64,000 nt of DNA from an uncultured Bacteroidales bacterium (GTDB lineage: Bacteria; Bacteroidota; Bacteroidia; Bacteroidales; FEN-979): assembly GCA_903959905.1 (NCBI GenBank), contig CAJBYO010000033.1:62001-126000 (forward strand), written 5' to 3'. A model generated the notes under the pieces. That model had not been told where the DNA came from. It was given only the letters and a program-made list of their open reading frames with translations, and did not search any database. Of this stretch, positions 36,932 through 45,980 are shown piece by piece. Position numbers and translations under genes: made by a program. The first letter of the stretch is position 1, and each line of letters opens with the position of its first letter.

Positions 36932-38155
36932 CTATTCAAGTTCCTTAATCGACCTCTTAATAATCTCCACCGCCTCATGAATCTGCTCTTCCGTAATAAC
37001 CAACGGCGGAGCGAAGCGGATGATATGATTATGGGTAGGTTTGGCCAGCAGGCCGTTGTCGCGCATTTTCAAACAAACATCCCAGGCGGTTTTGTTGTTG
37101 AAAGGCTTGATGACGATGGCGTTCAGCAATCCCTTGCCGCGTACCAGTTCAATATACGGAGAGTTGATCTTGCGCAGTTCATCGCGGAAGATGGCACCGA
37201 GTTTTTCAGCATTCTCAGCCAGTTTCTCATCACGAACCACTTCCAGGGCAGCCATTGCCACTTTTGCCGCAATCGGGTTGCCACCGAAAGTTGATCCATG
37301 CTCACCCGGATGGATGCAAAGCATGATGTCATCGTCGGCCAGAACAGCAGAAATCGGGTAAACACCCCCTGAAAGCGCTTTTCCAAGGATGAGTACATCC
37401 GGCTTCACGCCTTCCCAGTCGCATGCCAGCAAACGTCCCGTGCGGGCGATGCCTGTCTGCACTTCGTCAGCGATGAAAAGGACATTTTTGGCCTTACACA
37501 TATCGTATGCCTTTTTCAGGTAGCCTTCGTCCGGGACAAAGACTCCTGCTTCACCCTGGATGGGCTCAACCAGGAAACCGGCCACATTGGGATCCTCCAG
37601 CGCTTTGGCAAGTGCATTGAGGTCGTTGTATGGTATAGCTTCAAAACCTGGCGTGAAAGGCCCGAAATCGTTGCGTGCATCCGGATCGTTTGACATGGAG
37701 ATCACTGTGATGGTCCTTCCATGGAAGTTCTCCTTGCAGCAGATGATCTTTGCCTGGTTTTCAGGAATGCCTTTAACTTTGTAACCCCATTTGCGGGTAA
37801 GTTTCAAGGCTGTTTCGTCGCCTTCGGCCCCCGAATTCATCGGAAGTACGCGCTGGTAACCGAAATATTCTGTGATGAATTTTTCGTACGGACCCAAAGC
37901 ATCGTTGTAAAATGCCCGGGAGGTCAGCTCAAGTGTTTGCGCCTGTTCAATGAGTGCGCCAACAATTTTCGGATGACAATGTCCCTGGTTCACTGCAGAA
38001 TATGCAGAAAGGAAATCATAATAACGCTTGCCTTCCACGTCCCACATAAAGACGCCTTTTCCTTTGGCAAGTACTACTGGTAATGGATGATAATTATGCG
38101 CCCCGTATTTGTCTTCGAGGTCAATCGCCATCTGTGATGTTTTTACTTCAGTCAT
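36932..38155 (-). CDS. rocD: Ornithine aminotransferase
   Basis: A 407-residue PLP enzyme that converts ornithine and 2-oxoglutarate to glutamate semialdehyde and glutamate. The N-terminal [20 protein letters not shown] is diagnostic of ornithine rather than acetylornithine aminotransferases. [27 protein letters not shown] and the PLP lysine in [12 protein letters not shown] follow in order. The 2-oxoglutarate contact [13 protein letters not shown] is intact. Confidence 0.95.
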   Translation of the reverse strand: MTEVKTSQMAIDLEDKYGAHNYHPLPVVLAKGKGVFMWDVEGKRYYDFLSAYSAVNQGHCHPKIVGALIEQAQTLELTSRAFYNDALGPYEKFITEYFGYQRVLPMNSGAEGDETALKLTRKWGYKVKGIPENQAKIICCKENFHGRTITVISMSNDPDARNDFGPFTPGFEAIPYNDLNALAKALEDPNVAGFLVEPIQGEAGVFVPDEGYLKKAYDMCKAKNVLFIADEVQTGIARTGRLLACDWEGVKPDVLILGKALSGGVYPISAVLADDDIMLCIHPGEHGSTFGGNPIAAKVAMAALEVVRDEKLAENAEKLGAIFRDELRKINSPYIELVRGKGLLNAIVIKPFNNKTAWDVCLKMRDNGLLAKPTHNHIIRFAPPLVITEEQIHEAVEIIKRSIKELE

Positions 38156-38171
38156 AAAATAGTCAGGTTAG

Positions 38172-39128
38172 TTATTTTGAAACAATAAATTCTCCGGTAT
38201 TCAGTGTTTTTGTGCCGTCAGTAACCTTGTAATAATAGGCTCCGTTTTGCAATCCGCCGACACTCATATTAAGTGTCCTTCCCGACAGTGGTTCTTTGCA
38301 GAAAAGTTTTCCGGATGTGTTGTAAACCTCAAATGTACCATTGGTAACCACTTCACTCAGATCAACCCGGATAAAATCATGCGCCGGGTTCGGTGTGATC
38401 TTCACGTTTACTTCCGGCATTAACATGTACTCCATTCCGGCAACGTTGGTGATGGTAACATCATCATAGTAAGCCTTGCTACCGATCTGGCCAACGCTGG
38501 CCATCATGAAACTGGCGTTGTAGCCTGCACATGACAACAGAAGCACTGTGATGGAATCGGGCATGGTAACTGCATCACGGTAGGTGATAGATTCATCAAA
38601 CTGAGTATAGGTGCTCACTGTGCCATGGAATACAAGGCGGTTATAGGCTATGGTATCCCTTCTGTGGCTCACAGTATTCCATTTTGACAGTAAAATGATG
38701 GCAGCTGAAGAGTCGTTCGCCACCGGGAACGACATATAATAACCCTGGAAACGGGCTGGCTTGGTAGTCCAGGTAAAGGGTTTTCCAAGGGTGGCATTGA
38801 AATTATTCCAGTTAATGGCAATGGTTCCGATCACTCCGGGAATCAATACATCCAACACTGCAATTTTTTTGGTGATGACCCGGGCAGCTTTTACACCACC
38901 ATGGCATGAATCAGTAGGATAAACAGTTAATCCCGGCGGTGTGGGGATTGTATCGAGTATATTCAGGGTTTGAAAGAACCCGCCATGCGGCTCATAAAAC
39001 CCCTGGTTGGCATGGGTTGGATGCGGTGCAAAGTACCAGCCTTCAAAATTTCCGTTTTGCAGTGAAGACTGGCTGAAAGCCGCTAAACCGGAAACAACAA
39101 TCATTAACAGGAAGACAATTTTTTTCAT
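38172..39128 (-). CDS. T9SS-sorted protein with PCMD-like domain
   Basis: A 318-residue exported protein. The signal peptide is residues 1-19 (ends near AAFSQS). The middle part, beginning LQNGNFEGWYF, with GKPFTWTTKPARFQGYYMSF and AIILLSKWNTV, resembles the putative carbohydrate metabolism domain (PCMD). The last ~75 residues are a type A T9SS sorting domain: ITPNPAHDFIRVDL, then NGAYYYKVTDGTKTLNTGEF and IVSK. It lies 33 bases downstream of the TonB receptor, so the two are probably one operon. The ligand is unknown. Confidence 0.8.
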   Translation of the reverse strand: MKKIVFLLMIVVSGLAAFSQSSLQNGNFEGWYFAPHPTHANQGFYEPHGGFFQTLNILDTIPTPPGLTVYPTDSCHGGVKAARVITKKIAVLDVLIPGVIGTIAINWNNFNATLGKPFTWTTKPARFQGYYMSFPVANDSSAAIILLSKWNTVSHRRDTIAYNRLVFHGTVSTYTQFDESITYRDAVTMPDSITVLLLSCAGYNASFMMASVGQIGSKAYYDDVTITNVAGMEYMLMPEVNVKITPNPAHDFIRVDLSEVVTNGTFEVYNTSGKLFCKEPLSGRTLNMSVGGLQNGAYYYKVTDGTKTLNTGEFIVSK

Positions 39129-39161
39129 AACTCAGATTTTTAGTATGGTTGAATTGTAAAA

Positions 39162-41579
39162 TTAAATATTAAGAACAACCTGAAGTGACGTAACTCTCGG
39201 CGATTCAATGGTGATAGGCCTGAGCGAATACTCCGTGTTCAGCAGGTTGTTAACCAGGAGCGAGAATTTGAAACTCTTTAACGCATAAGCCACCCGGAAA
39301 TTGACGATAATGTTGCCCTTGTTGTGCTCAGCTCTGTATTTTTTAACCCCTGAATGCATGGATCCCGGGTCAGGTGTGTCAAGCTGGTAAAGAAAAATAT
39401 CAATATTTTTCATAAAACTGTAATAGGTTGCATTGATCCCCGCCGAGAGCTTTTTCCTGTAAGTAAACTGGAGGTCAGATTTCACCGTATGCTGCAACCT
39501 GTACTTCATGACAGAGCCAGTGGTATCTGTACTGGTATTATTAAAGGTATACTGGCGTTCTTTATGAGTTGCCTGTTCAAAATGTTTATAGTAAACAAGG
39601 TTCGGATCGAGTGCCTGGGGAACGGAATAGGTGTATCCAAGCAGCAGGGCAAGATCAAGGTTACGGAATATCTTTCCCTCACCGGCTACAGTCATATCTG
39701 TACCGTATATCCGTGCAGGGCCCGTGTTGAGGAATTTAAAACCAAGGCTTTTCTTAATTTCTGCATCACCCCAAACGCCGAAGTTGAACTCAATATAATT
39801 GTCATAATTTTCATAAAAAGCAGCAAAATCAAACATTCCGCCGAATTTGCCAATCCTGAAAACCTGCTTTAACCCAACTTCAGCCGATAAACTTGCTTCA
39901 GATATCAGTTCGGGGTTGGGATAAAATCCAAATCCCCCGGAATTGGTGGTAATATAACGTTCACCGATGCTTGGCGCCCTGTAACCCTGGCCAACGGATG
40001 CCCTGATAAAGGTACTCCGTGAGGCCTGCAGGTTTAACCCAAGCCTGAATACAGGCCTGTTCTCAGTAAAGGTAGATACCTGGTAATATTCCCACCGGCC
40101 GCCAATCAGTACAGTAAGCCGTTTAAAGAATTTCTTTTCAAGTTGCGCATACACAGAGAAGTTGTCCGAATTGAATTCCCCGGATTCGTTAAGGGAGGTG
40201 GTTCCGTCAGCGGCCAGTTTGCCCGAAAACACCTGTCCGTTTGAGTGGGAATAGGTGTTCGTAATTCCGGCAACCAGCATCAGATCACCCAGTTTCTTGA
40301 ACTTGTGGGTATGCTGGTACTCATTGTAAACTGTCACATACCGGTTTGACTGGTTGTTATTGGCATTGGTATTGCCATAATACACCCGGTTTTTCAGGCT
40401 GTGGGTGTTCCCGTTCTTCGTAAAATACTTTACATAAGGGTCAACAAAGAAGCTGAATTCCTTAAAGAGTGAAAGCGCGCCGGGATATGACCGGTATATA
40501 TTGGTATCAGCATCATACCAGAAAAATGTCTGTGCATTTTCACTGTACATGATGTTCGCATTGATACCATACGTAAGGCCTTCAATCTTTTTATTCCTGA
40601 CCCGAGTATTGAAATACAGTTTACCCCTGCGTTCAAATTCTCCTTTGTTAAACGCTGTATCAGATGTGATTTCCGGTGTTCCCCTGATATATCCCTGGTC
40701 GGCAAAATAATTCACCCCGACGCCAAGGTCCAGGTTGTCATATTTCTGAAGATGAGACACCGCTATTCCATACTGAATCGGATTCATCCCGCTCCATGGG
40801 GTTGTGTACTTCCTTGAAGGCTTGCTGTATATCCCAAGGAATGAGTTGACCTTGGTTTCAGGCTGGTCTTTGGGATATGCAGTGCGGATATTGATGGCCC
40901 CGTTGATGGCAGAAGAGCCATAAATTACAGAAGAGGCACCTTTCACAACTTCAATCTGTTCAACATCATCCACCGGCAAAAAGCCCCAGTTGGGACGTCC
41001 TGCATCACCCCGCAAAACAGGGATCTCATCCACCATAACCATCACCCGGCTTCCGAGGCCTGAACTGAAGCCACTTCCGCCCCGGATCTGGGGCTCATTG
41101 TCAATAATGGTGATCCCGGGGATTTTATCAATGGCTTTATCAATGCTTGTCGGGTTTGATACCTGGATGGATTTGGCCTTGAGCACTTCGATCGAGGCAA
41201 TGGATTCCTCTAACTTCTGGGCATATTTTGATCCGGAGACAACCAGGGTGCTTAATTCCGTGGCTGATGGTGAAAGGGTAAGGTTCATCAGCACCTCTTT
41301 CTTGCCGTCACACGTAAACGGCCTTTCAATCTGATCGTATCCTACATAGGAAATCATAAGTGTATATGCGCCTTTTGGAAGTTCGAGATGAAAAGCTCCA
41401 TTGCCATCAGTGAACGTTCCACCTGCCTGGCCTTTCACACCAATATTCACATAAGGCAACGGATCGGAGGTTTTCTCATCTGTCACTTTCCCTTTGACCA
41501 CAGAAAACTGCGCATGAGTAAGGAACGGGAAAACCAGAAGGGAAATAAGAATAATATATAGGGTAATTGTTTGCTTCAT
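39162..41579 (-). CDS. TonB-dependent outer-membrane receptor
   Basis: An 805-residue receptor. The signal peptide is about residues 1-24. A carboxypeptidase-D-like domain follows (VVKGKVTDEKTSDPLPYVNI and a DGNGAFHLELPKGAYTL block). The plug domain holds the KIPGITIIDNEPQIRGG region and EVVKGASSVIYGSSAINGAI. A ~550-residue beta barrel ends in SLQVVLNI. No susD lies near, so it is a stand-alone receptor of the cobalamin/iron/other small-ligand type rather than a Sus pair. Confidence 0.92.
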   Translation of the reverse strand: MKQTITLYIILISLLVFPFLTHAQFSVVKGKVTDEKTSDPLPYVNIGVKGQAGGTFTDGNGAFHLELPKGAYTLMISYVGYDQIERPFTCDGKKEVLMNLTLSPSATELSTLVVSGSKYAQKLEESIASIEVLKAKSIQVSNPTSIDKAIDKIPGITIIDNEPQIRGGSGFSSGLGSRVMVMVDEIPVLRGDAGRPNWGFLPVDDVEQIEVVKGASSVIYGSSAINGAINIRTAYPKDQPETKVNSFLGIYSKPSRKYTTPWSGMNPIQYGIAVSHLQKYDNLDLGVGVNYFADQGYIRGTPEITSDTAFNKGEFERRGKLYFNTRVRNKKIEGLTYGINANIMYSENAQTFFWYDADTNIYRSYPGALSLFKEFSFFVDPYVKYFTKNGNTHSLKNRVYYGNTNANNNQSNRYVTVYNEYQHTHKFKKLGDLMLVAGITNTYSHSNGQVFSGKLAADGTTSLNESGEFNSDNFSVYAQLEKKFFKRLTVLIGGRWEYYQVSTFTENRPVFRLGLNLQASRSTFIRASVGQGYRAPSIGERYITTNSGGFGFYPNPELISEASLSAEVGLKQVFRIGKFGGMFDFAAFYENYDNYIEFNFGVWGDAEIKKSLGFKFLNTGPARIYGTDMTVAGEGKIFRNLDLALLLGYTYSVPQALDPNLVYYKHFEQATHKERQYTFNNTSTDTTGSVMKYRLQHTVKSDLQFTYRKKLSAGINATYYSFMKNIDIFLYQLDTPDPGSMHSGVKKYRAEHNKGNIIVNFRVAYALKSFKFSLLVNNLLNTEYSLRPITIESPRVTSLQVVLNI

Positions 41580-41627
41580 TTAGGTGATTTTAACTGGCAA
41601 AAATACAAAGAATATTGCAACATTCAG

Positions 41628-43550
41628 TTAAAAATCCTCGCTGCTAACAGCCTCATCATTGACATTCAGCGTTTTGTACGATTCAGAAGGAGATGTGACA
41701 AAGGGTCCGAGATTAAGCTTCTGCCACTTCTCATCCACCAACCTGATGGTTGCGTCATCCATCACTGTTACATTGGGCCAGTCACGTTGAAACCCATCAT
41801 ATTTCATGCTCTTCCGGGTAGCATCAATGCAAAGTGCCTGGTATTTAACGCCTGGCTCAGCATCAATGAAAAAACAGTCGCGGATCGGGTCAATGTTGTT
41901 TGCCGCAATCCAGGTTACAGTTGGCAGGCATGAGATGTCAAGCCGGTCGTCAACAAAAAGAAGGAACTTTGCTTTGTCAGCATATCCCTTTGCCAGGAGA
42001 TCTGCGGCTACCTGCCTGACATGGTTTTGCTTTGATTTCCTGATGGATACGATCACCAGGGATATACCTTGCTGAAGCAGACTTGTGTTGATGGCTTTGA
42101 TTCCTGATGGCAGGAGTTCACCGTCGACTTCAAGGACTTCACCCCCGGCCCCTCTCCCTGGGGGAGAGGGGGGAGATGGGCTGTCAAGCTCCTGGGGAAA
42201 TTTTTTGGTGGCATCAATGCCTATTTTGCTGCCATAAGCATATTTACTGCTGGAATGGTCAAGGATGTCAACCGGGCCACGGAGGAAATGAATATCCGTG
42301 AGCGGATTGACATTTTCCGACACCTTCCTTGCAACCGCCGCATAATCTGTAAGTTTCACATCATGATCGGTGGTGATCATGATCTTGTTGAACATCATCT
42401 GGCCTGCGCCCCACAGTGAACTCATGATCTTGGGAGCCTGCCCGGGGTACTGTTTCCTGATGCTGGTGAGTGTGAGGTTATGAAAAACGCCCTCAACAGG
42501 CATATGCATATCGGTAATTTCCGGTGCAACAGTCATCCGGATGGGCATGATGAAGATACGCTCGGTGGCTTTGCCGATCCAGCCGTCTTCCTGTGGAGGG
42601 ATACCAACAATGGTTGACGGATAAATGGCATTTCTCCGGTGCGTGATGCAGGTAACATGGAAACGTGGGAAATACCCTTCAAGGGAATAAAAACCGGTAT
42701 GGTCGCCAAACGGTCCCTCCAGGATCAGCTCCTCTGTGGGATCAACGTAGCCTTCAATGACAAAGTCCACATCTTCCGGAACTTCCAGTTCATTGGTCAG
42801 ACATTTGACCAGTTCAACCTTTTTCTTTCTGAGGAAGCCTGCAAGCAGGTACTCGTCGAGGTTATCGGGCAACGGGGCGGTAGCAGCATAGGTGTAAACC
42901 GGATCGCCGCCCAATGTAACGGTCACCGGCATCCGCTTTCCCAACTCTTTGTATTGTTCATAATGCCTGGCCGACCCTTTGTGCATGTGCCAGTGCATCC
43001 CGGTCATGTCAGGGGAAAACACCTGCATGCGGTACATGCCAAGGTTTCTCATCCCGTTAACGGGGTCGATGGTATGGACGCCCGGAAGGGTGATAAAAGG
43101 TCCGCCATCTGCTGGCCAGCAGGTCATTACAGGGATTTTCGAGAGGTCGGGATGTTCCATGACCACCTCTTGGCAGGCACCTTTGCGGTTCACCGATTTC
43201 GGCATCCAGGAAGCCACCTCCATCAGGTTCGGAATAATCTTCAATTTGTCCATGAACCCGGCCCTGGGCCCCATGAATTCCTTCATCAGCTTTGCAAGGC
43301 CATCCTCAATATCCCGAAGATCATTCACCCCCAGCGCCATGCAGATCCGCTTATCCGAAGCAAACAAATTGATCAGCAGCGGAAAACCCGTTCCCGTGTT
43401 CTCAAACAGCAGCGCCTTGCCCCCACTCTTCACCATCCGGTCAGCCACCTCCGTCATCTCCAGGCGAGGTGAAACAAATCCGGTAATGCGAACCAGTTCC
43501 CCGGCCGCTTCAAGTGCGTTAACAAATTGGGCTAGAGACTTGTATGACAT
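41628..43550 (-). CDS. UbiD-family prenylated-FMN decarboxylase (menaquinone type)
   Basis: A 640-residue enzyme of the UbiD group. The start SLAQFVNALEAAGELVRI, the central YRMQVFSPDMTGMHWHMHKG and ILEGPFGDHTGFYS with the conserved E, D and H residues are all present. Bacteroidota homologues are about 600-610 residues and are assigned to aromatic decarboxylation in quinone synthesis. A repeat-derived stretch of about 16 residues (SPSPPSPPGRGAGGEVLEV) around residue 460 accounts for part of the extra length. It follows ccmE on the same strand. Confidence 0.88.
   Translation of the reverse strand: MSYKSLAQFVNALEAAGELVRITGFVSPRLEMTEVADRMVKSGGKALLFENTGTGFPLLINLFASDKRICMALGVNDLRDIEDGLAKLMKEFMGPRAGFMDKLKIIPNLMEVASWMPKSVNRKGACQEVVMEHPDLSKIPVMTCWPADGGPFITLPGVHTIDPVNGMRNLGMYRMQVFSPDMTGMHWHMHKGSARHYEQYKELGKRMPVTVTLGGDPVYTYAATAPLPDNLDEYLLAGFLRKKKVELVKCLTNELEVPEDVDFVIEGYVDPTEELILEGPFGDHTGFYSLEGYFPRFHVTCITHRRNAIYPSTIVGIPPQEDGWIGKATERIFIMPIRMTVAPEITDMHMPVEGVFHNLTLTSIRKQYPGQAPKIMSSLWGAGQMMFNKIMITTDHDVKLTDYAAVARKVSENVNPLTDIHFLRGPVDILDHSSSKYAYGSKIGIDATKKFPQELDSPSPPSPPGRGAGGEVLEVDGELLPSGIKAINTSLLQQGISLVIVSIRKSKQNHVRQVAADLLAKGYADKAKFLLFVDDRLDISCLPTVTWIAANNIDPIRDCFFIDAEPGVKYQALCIDATRKSMKYDGFQRDWPNVTVMDDATIRLVDEKWQKLNLGPFVTSPSESYKTLNVNDEAVSSEDF
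42140..42182. repeat. C/G-rich palindrome in frame inside the UbiD gene
   Basis: CCCCTCTCCC with its inverse GGGGAGAGGGG one base apart, flanked by ACCCCCGG and AGATGGG. The same strings make up each arm of the intergenic inverted repeat at 34009-34140. Confidence 0.85.
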
Positions 43551-43555
43551 GGGAA

Positions 43556-43642
43556 TGACAAATTACAATTGACAAATTACAAATCAGGGAAAACTCAAAC
43601 TATCTCCACATCAGCACATCATCATATCTGCACATCTGCACA
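43556..43642. repeat. Small repeat patches between ubiD and ccmE
   Basis: GACAAATTACAATTGACAAATTACAAATC is a run of heptamer-like units (TGACAAA/TTACAAA). It is followed by ATCTGCAC/ATCAACC-type units near 43615-43642. No gene is visible in the 100-base spacer. Confidence 0.65.
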
Positions 43643-43650
43643 TCAACCAA

Positions 43651-44055
43651 TCAACCAAATTTCTGACTCCCGAACTTCGATGGCTTTTTATCGTTGTATT
43701 TCGACGGGCATTTGAGCAGCAGGCTCTTAGCCATAAACTGATCACCTTTCATGGAACCGATGATGACCACTTTTTCTGATTTCTCAAAATCCTGAGGTTT
43801 AGCGTTGTTGTAGATAACTTTTTTCTCAACACCCTTATCATCAATAAGATAAAAAGCAAACTGGTTGGCATTTTTTTGTGCATCGTACTCCAGTGGTTTT
43901 GACCTGTTGAGTTTCCCGATGATGTGCAACTCCTTGCCGGGCTTCTGGGCAGCCTCAGTAAAATCAGAGTAAGTGCTTGAATCGGTCATGGTGGAAATGA
44001 CTACCGCCACCGCCACAACCAGGATCAGTATGATTACAATATGTATAGTCTTCAT
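43651..44055 (-). CDS. ccmE: Cytochrome c maturation protein CcmE, CxxxY type
   Basis: A 134-residue periplasmic haem chaperone with one N-terminal membrane anchor (residues 3-22). The beta-barrel has VIYNNAKPQDFEKSEKVVIIG, the typical OB-fold strand pair. Where most CcmE proteins have the haem-binding HxxxY, this one has C116-P-S-K-Y120 in LLLKCPSKYND. CxxxY variants are known in Desulfovibrio and archaea, where Cys binds haem. The C-terminal tail is short and basic. The start overlaps the end of ccmD as ATGA. Confidence 0.9.
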   Translation of the reverse strand: MKTIHIVIILILVVAVAVVISTMTDSSTYSDFTEAAQKPGKELHIIGKLNRSKPLEYDAQKNANQFAFYLIDDKGVEKKVIYNNAKPQDFEKSEKVVIIGSMKGDQFMAKSLLLKCPSKYNDKKPSKFGSQKFG

Positions 44056-44198
44056 TTTACTTTTTGTGTTGGTTTCTCTTCAATCTCCTTCTCCAGTTTC
44101 CGAAGTTTCCTGTCAATGGTGAACATATAAACAAAAATGCCAACAAGGATAACTGCCAGCACTGCAACGACAACAAATATTTTTCCGTAGGATTCCAT
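44052..44198 (-). CDS. ccmD: CcmD-like small membrane protein
   Basis: A 48-residue protein: a short N-terminus (MESYGKIF), one membrane helix of about 20 residues (VVVAVLAVILVGIFVYMF), then a charged helix (RKLRKLEKEIEEK). This is the size and layout of CcmD, which holds CcmC and CcmE together for haem release. It lies between ccmC and ccmE and its stop overlaps the ccmE start by four bases (ATGA). CcmD has little conserved sequence, so the call rests on position and topology. Confidence 0.8.
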   Translation of the reverse strand: MESYGKIFVVVAVLAVILVGIFVYMFTIDRKLRKLEKEIEEKPTQKVK

Positions 44199-44206
44199 GG
44201 TCAAAA

Positions 44207-44290
44207 ATTAAAATGTAAAATGCAAAATGTAAAATGCAGGGTGCACCCGTTCAATATTCAAAATTCGTTGATCAATATTCAATATTCATT
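44207..44290. repeat. AAAATGTA and AATATTCA repeat patches
   Basis: The ccmC-ccmD spacer holds four AAAATGYA units (44208-44237) and then several CAATATTCA-type units. Both unit types occur elsewhere: the first near 27800 at the end of purL, the second at 11006 and 28841. Confidence 0.75.
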
Positions 44291-44292
44291 TT

Positions 44293-44952
44293 TCAACCCT
44301 CCATCTTCAGCTGCAGCTTCCTGATCCTCACCCTCACATTCAAAATCCATACTCCTAAAAGAATCCAGCCGAGCATGGCTGGATAGAATACGATGCGCAT
44401 AGAGGGCTCAAGATGCATTGGCAGAACCGGTGCATCTTCCTTCCCGGGATGGATACTGTCGCCTGCCAATCTTGGCAACACCATCACAAACACGATCCAA
44501 AGGAAAAAGGCGAAAATATTGTACACCGCACCCACCTTGGCTCGTTTGTGTACATCATCAATGGATCCGCGAAGGATCATGTAAGCCAGGTAGATAAACA
44601 TCCCTACTGCCGCACCGTTCAGCTTCGGATCTTTCACCCAGGGAGATCCCCAGGTGAAATTTGCCCAGATCATTCCTGTGAAAATGCCGAGAAACCCGAA
44701 CATCAAGCCTACGTTTACTGCCTCCACAGCGATGATATCCTCATGTTCATCAAACTTCCTGAGATAGCGCAAACTGTAAACAAACCCGGTACCCAGCATC
44801 GCCATCATGCCAAACCACATTCCCACGTGGTAAAACAAATTGCGCATGGTTTCATGGATCATTGTATCTGGAATACCGACAATGAACCCGAAAATAACGG
44901 CATATAACAACAAAAATCCTGATAAATATTTATACCAATCTCGTTTAAGCAT
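44293..44952 (-). CDS. ccmC: Haem transporter/cytochrome c assembly protein CcmC (CcsA family)
   Basis: A 219-residue membrane protein with six predicted helices. The tryptophan-rich periplasmic motif WANFTWGSPWVKDPK is the haem-binding WWD domain. Flanking histidines FYHVGMWFGM and MHLEPSMRIVF are the likely axial ligands. CcmC loads haem onto CcmE. It is followed by ccmD and preceded by ccmB. Confidence 0.93.
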   Translation of the reverse strand: MLKRDWYKYLSGFLLLYAVIFGFIVGIPDTMIHETMRNLFYHVGMWFGMMAMLGTGFVYSLRYLRKFDEHEDIIAVEAVNVGLMFGFLGIFTGMIWANFTWGSPWVKDPKLNGAAVGMFIYLAYMILRGSIDDVHKRAKVGAVYNIFAFFLWIVFVMVLPRLAGDSIHPGKEDAPVLPMHLEPSMRIVFYPAMLGWILLGVWILNVRVRIRKLQLKMEG

Positions 44953-44978
44953 ATAGCAAATTGAAAAACGAATTATAA

Positions 44979-45108
44979 ATATGTGAATGACGAATATGTG
45001 AATAACGAATATGCGAATGACTGATCGCCAGCCTTTTTCAATAATACATCAGCCTTTTGATAACCCATCATTCGCATATTCGCATATTCGTCATTCGCAC
45101 ATTCATTT
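44979..45108. repeat. Hairpin of GAATATGNGAATGAC units
   Basis: The left arm 44979-45021 and the right arm 45068-45108 are inverse runs of GAATATG and GAATGAC units with about 46 bases between. The right arm touches the stop codon of ccmB. Units are shared with the patch at 6838. Confidence 0.85.
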
Positions 45109-45766
45109 AGTCCCGCCAAAGGTACGGAAATAACAAATACGCCAGTGCGATCACCGCTCCGTTGATGGTGACCAGGATCACAAGAAAGCCCAATAAACCT
45201 GACCAGTCCATGCTGTTCATGGCCGATTTCGACACTTTCATCAGGGTGGCGAGCAGGGGAAGCACAATTGGAAAACTGAGAATGGCCATCAATGAAAAAT
45301 TATGGCTGGCGCGCGAAGCAATGGCGGCGACCATGGTCAGCACCGACGAAAGTCCAAGGCTGCCCAGCAGCAGTGTCAGCATAAACAAGGGCATGTTGAC
45401 CACCTGGTTGCCCATCAGCAAAAGGAAAAACCCAAAGGCCAGGAATGAAAGCCCGGCCATCAGGAAGAGGTTGTAAAGGATCTTGGCCAATACGATCGCC
45501 TGCGGGCTGGCAATGGTATAATAATAAAGGTGGCGGGCAGGGCTTTCCTGCATGAAGCTCTTGGAAATGCCGTTTACGGCCACAAAAAGCAGGATGATCC
45601 AGAACAGCGAGTTCCAGGTTTCGGGGGTGATGGCATCTTCAAAGGCCAGGTAGGTAACAAAAACTGTTGACAGCAGATACAGCAATATGCCGTTCAGCAC
45701 ATACTTCTGCTTCAGTTCAAGCATGATCTCCTTGCCAACAAGGTATTTGATTTCGGAGTAGAGCAC
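45107..45766 (-). CDS. ccmB: Haem exporter permease CcmB
   Basis: A 219-residue membrane protein with six hydrophobic segments. The start LYSEIKYLVGKEIMLELKQK followed by Y-V-L-N-G-I-L-L-Y is the typical CcmB N-terminus in Bacteroidota. The GTG at 45766 gives a normal length. An ATG-free extension to 45844 is open but reads unlike the family. CcmB normally works with the ATPase CcmA, which is not in this window. Confidence 0.87.
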   Translation of the reverse strand: MLYSEIKYLVGKEIMLELKQKYVLNGILLYLLSTVFVTYLAFEDAITPETWNSLFWIILLFVAVNGISKSFMQESPARHLYYYTIASPQAIVLAKILYNLFLMAGLSFLAFGFFLLLMGNQVVNMPLFMLTLLLGSLGLSSVLTMVAAIASRASHNFSLMAILSFPIVLPLLATLMKVSKSAMNSMDWSGLLGFLVILVTINGAVIALAYLLFPYLWRD

Positions 45767-45810
45767 GGGGGTGATTGAAATTGGGTGCAAAGATACCAAT
45801 AAGTAAAAAG

Positions 45811-45948
45811 TTCTCGCAGGAATTTGGCAGATAAAAAATTTCACGCAGATTTGCGCGGATTACTGCGCAGATTTTGGCAGATTAAAAATATAATTTGAAA
45901 AAATCTGCGCTGTAATCTGCGGTGTAATCTGCGAAAATCTGCGAGAAA
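45811..45948. repeat. GCAGATT hairpin element, copy 1
   Basis: The left arm (to about 45885) contains CGCAGATTTGCGCGGATTACTG and CGCAGATTTTGGCAGATTA. The right arm (45902-45948) contains ATCTGCGCTGTAATCTGCG and AATCTGCGAAAATCTGCGAGAA. The arms pair with each other. It lies between ccmB and the T9SS gene and shows no coding potential. Confidence 0.9.
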
Positions 45949-45980
45949 CTAAAACCTCATGAGATCTGGTGGCTCTCATC

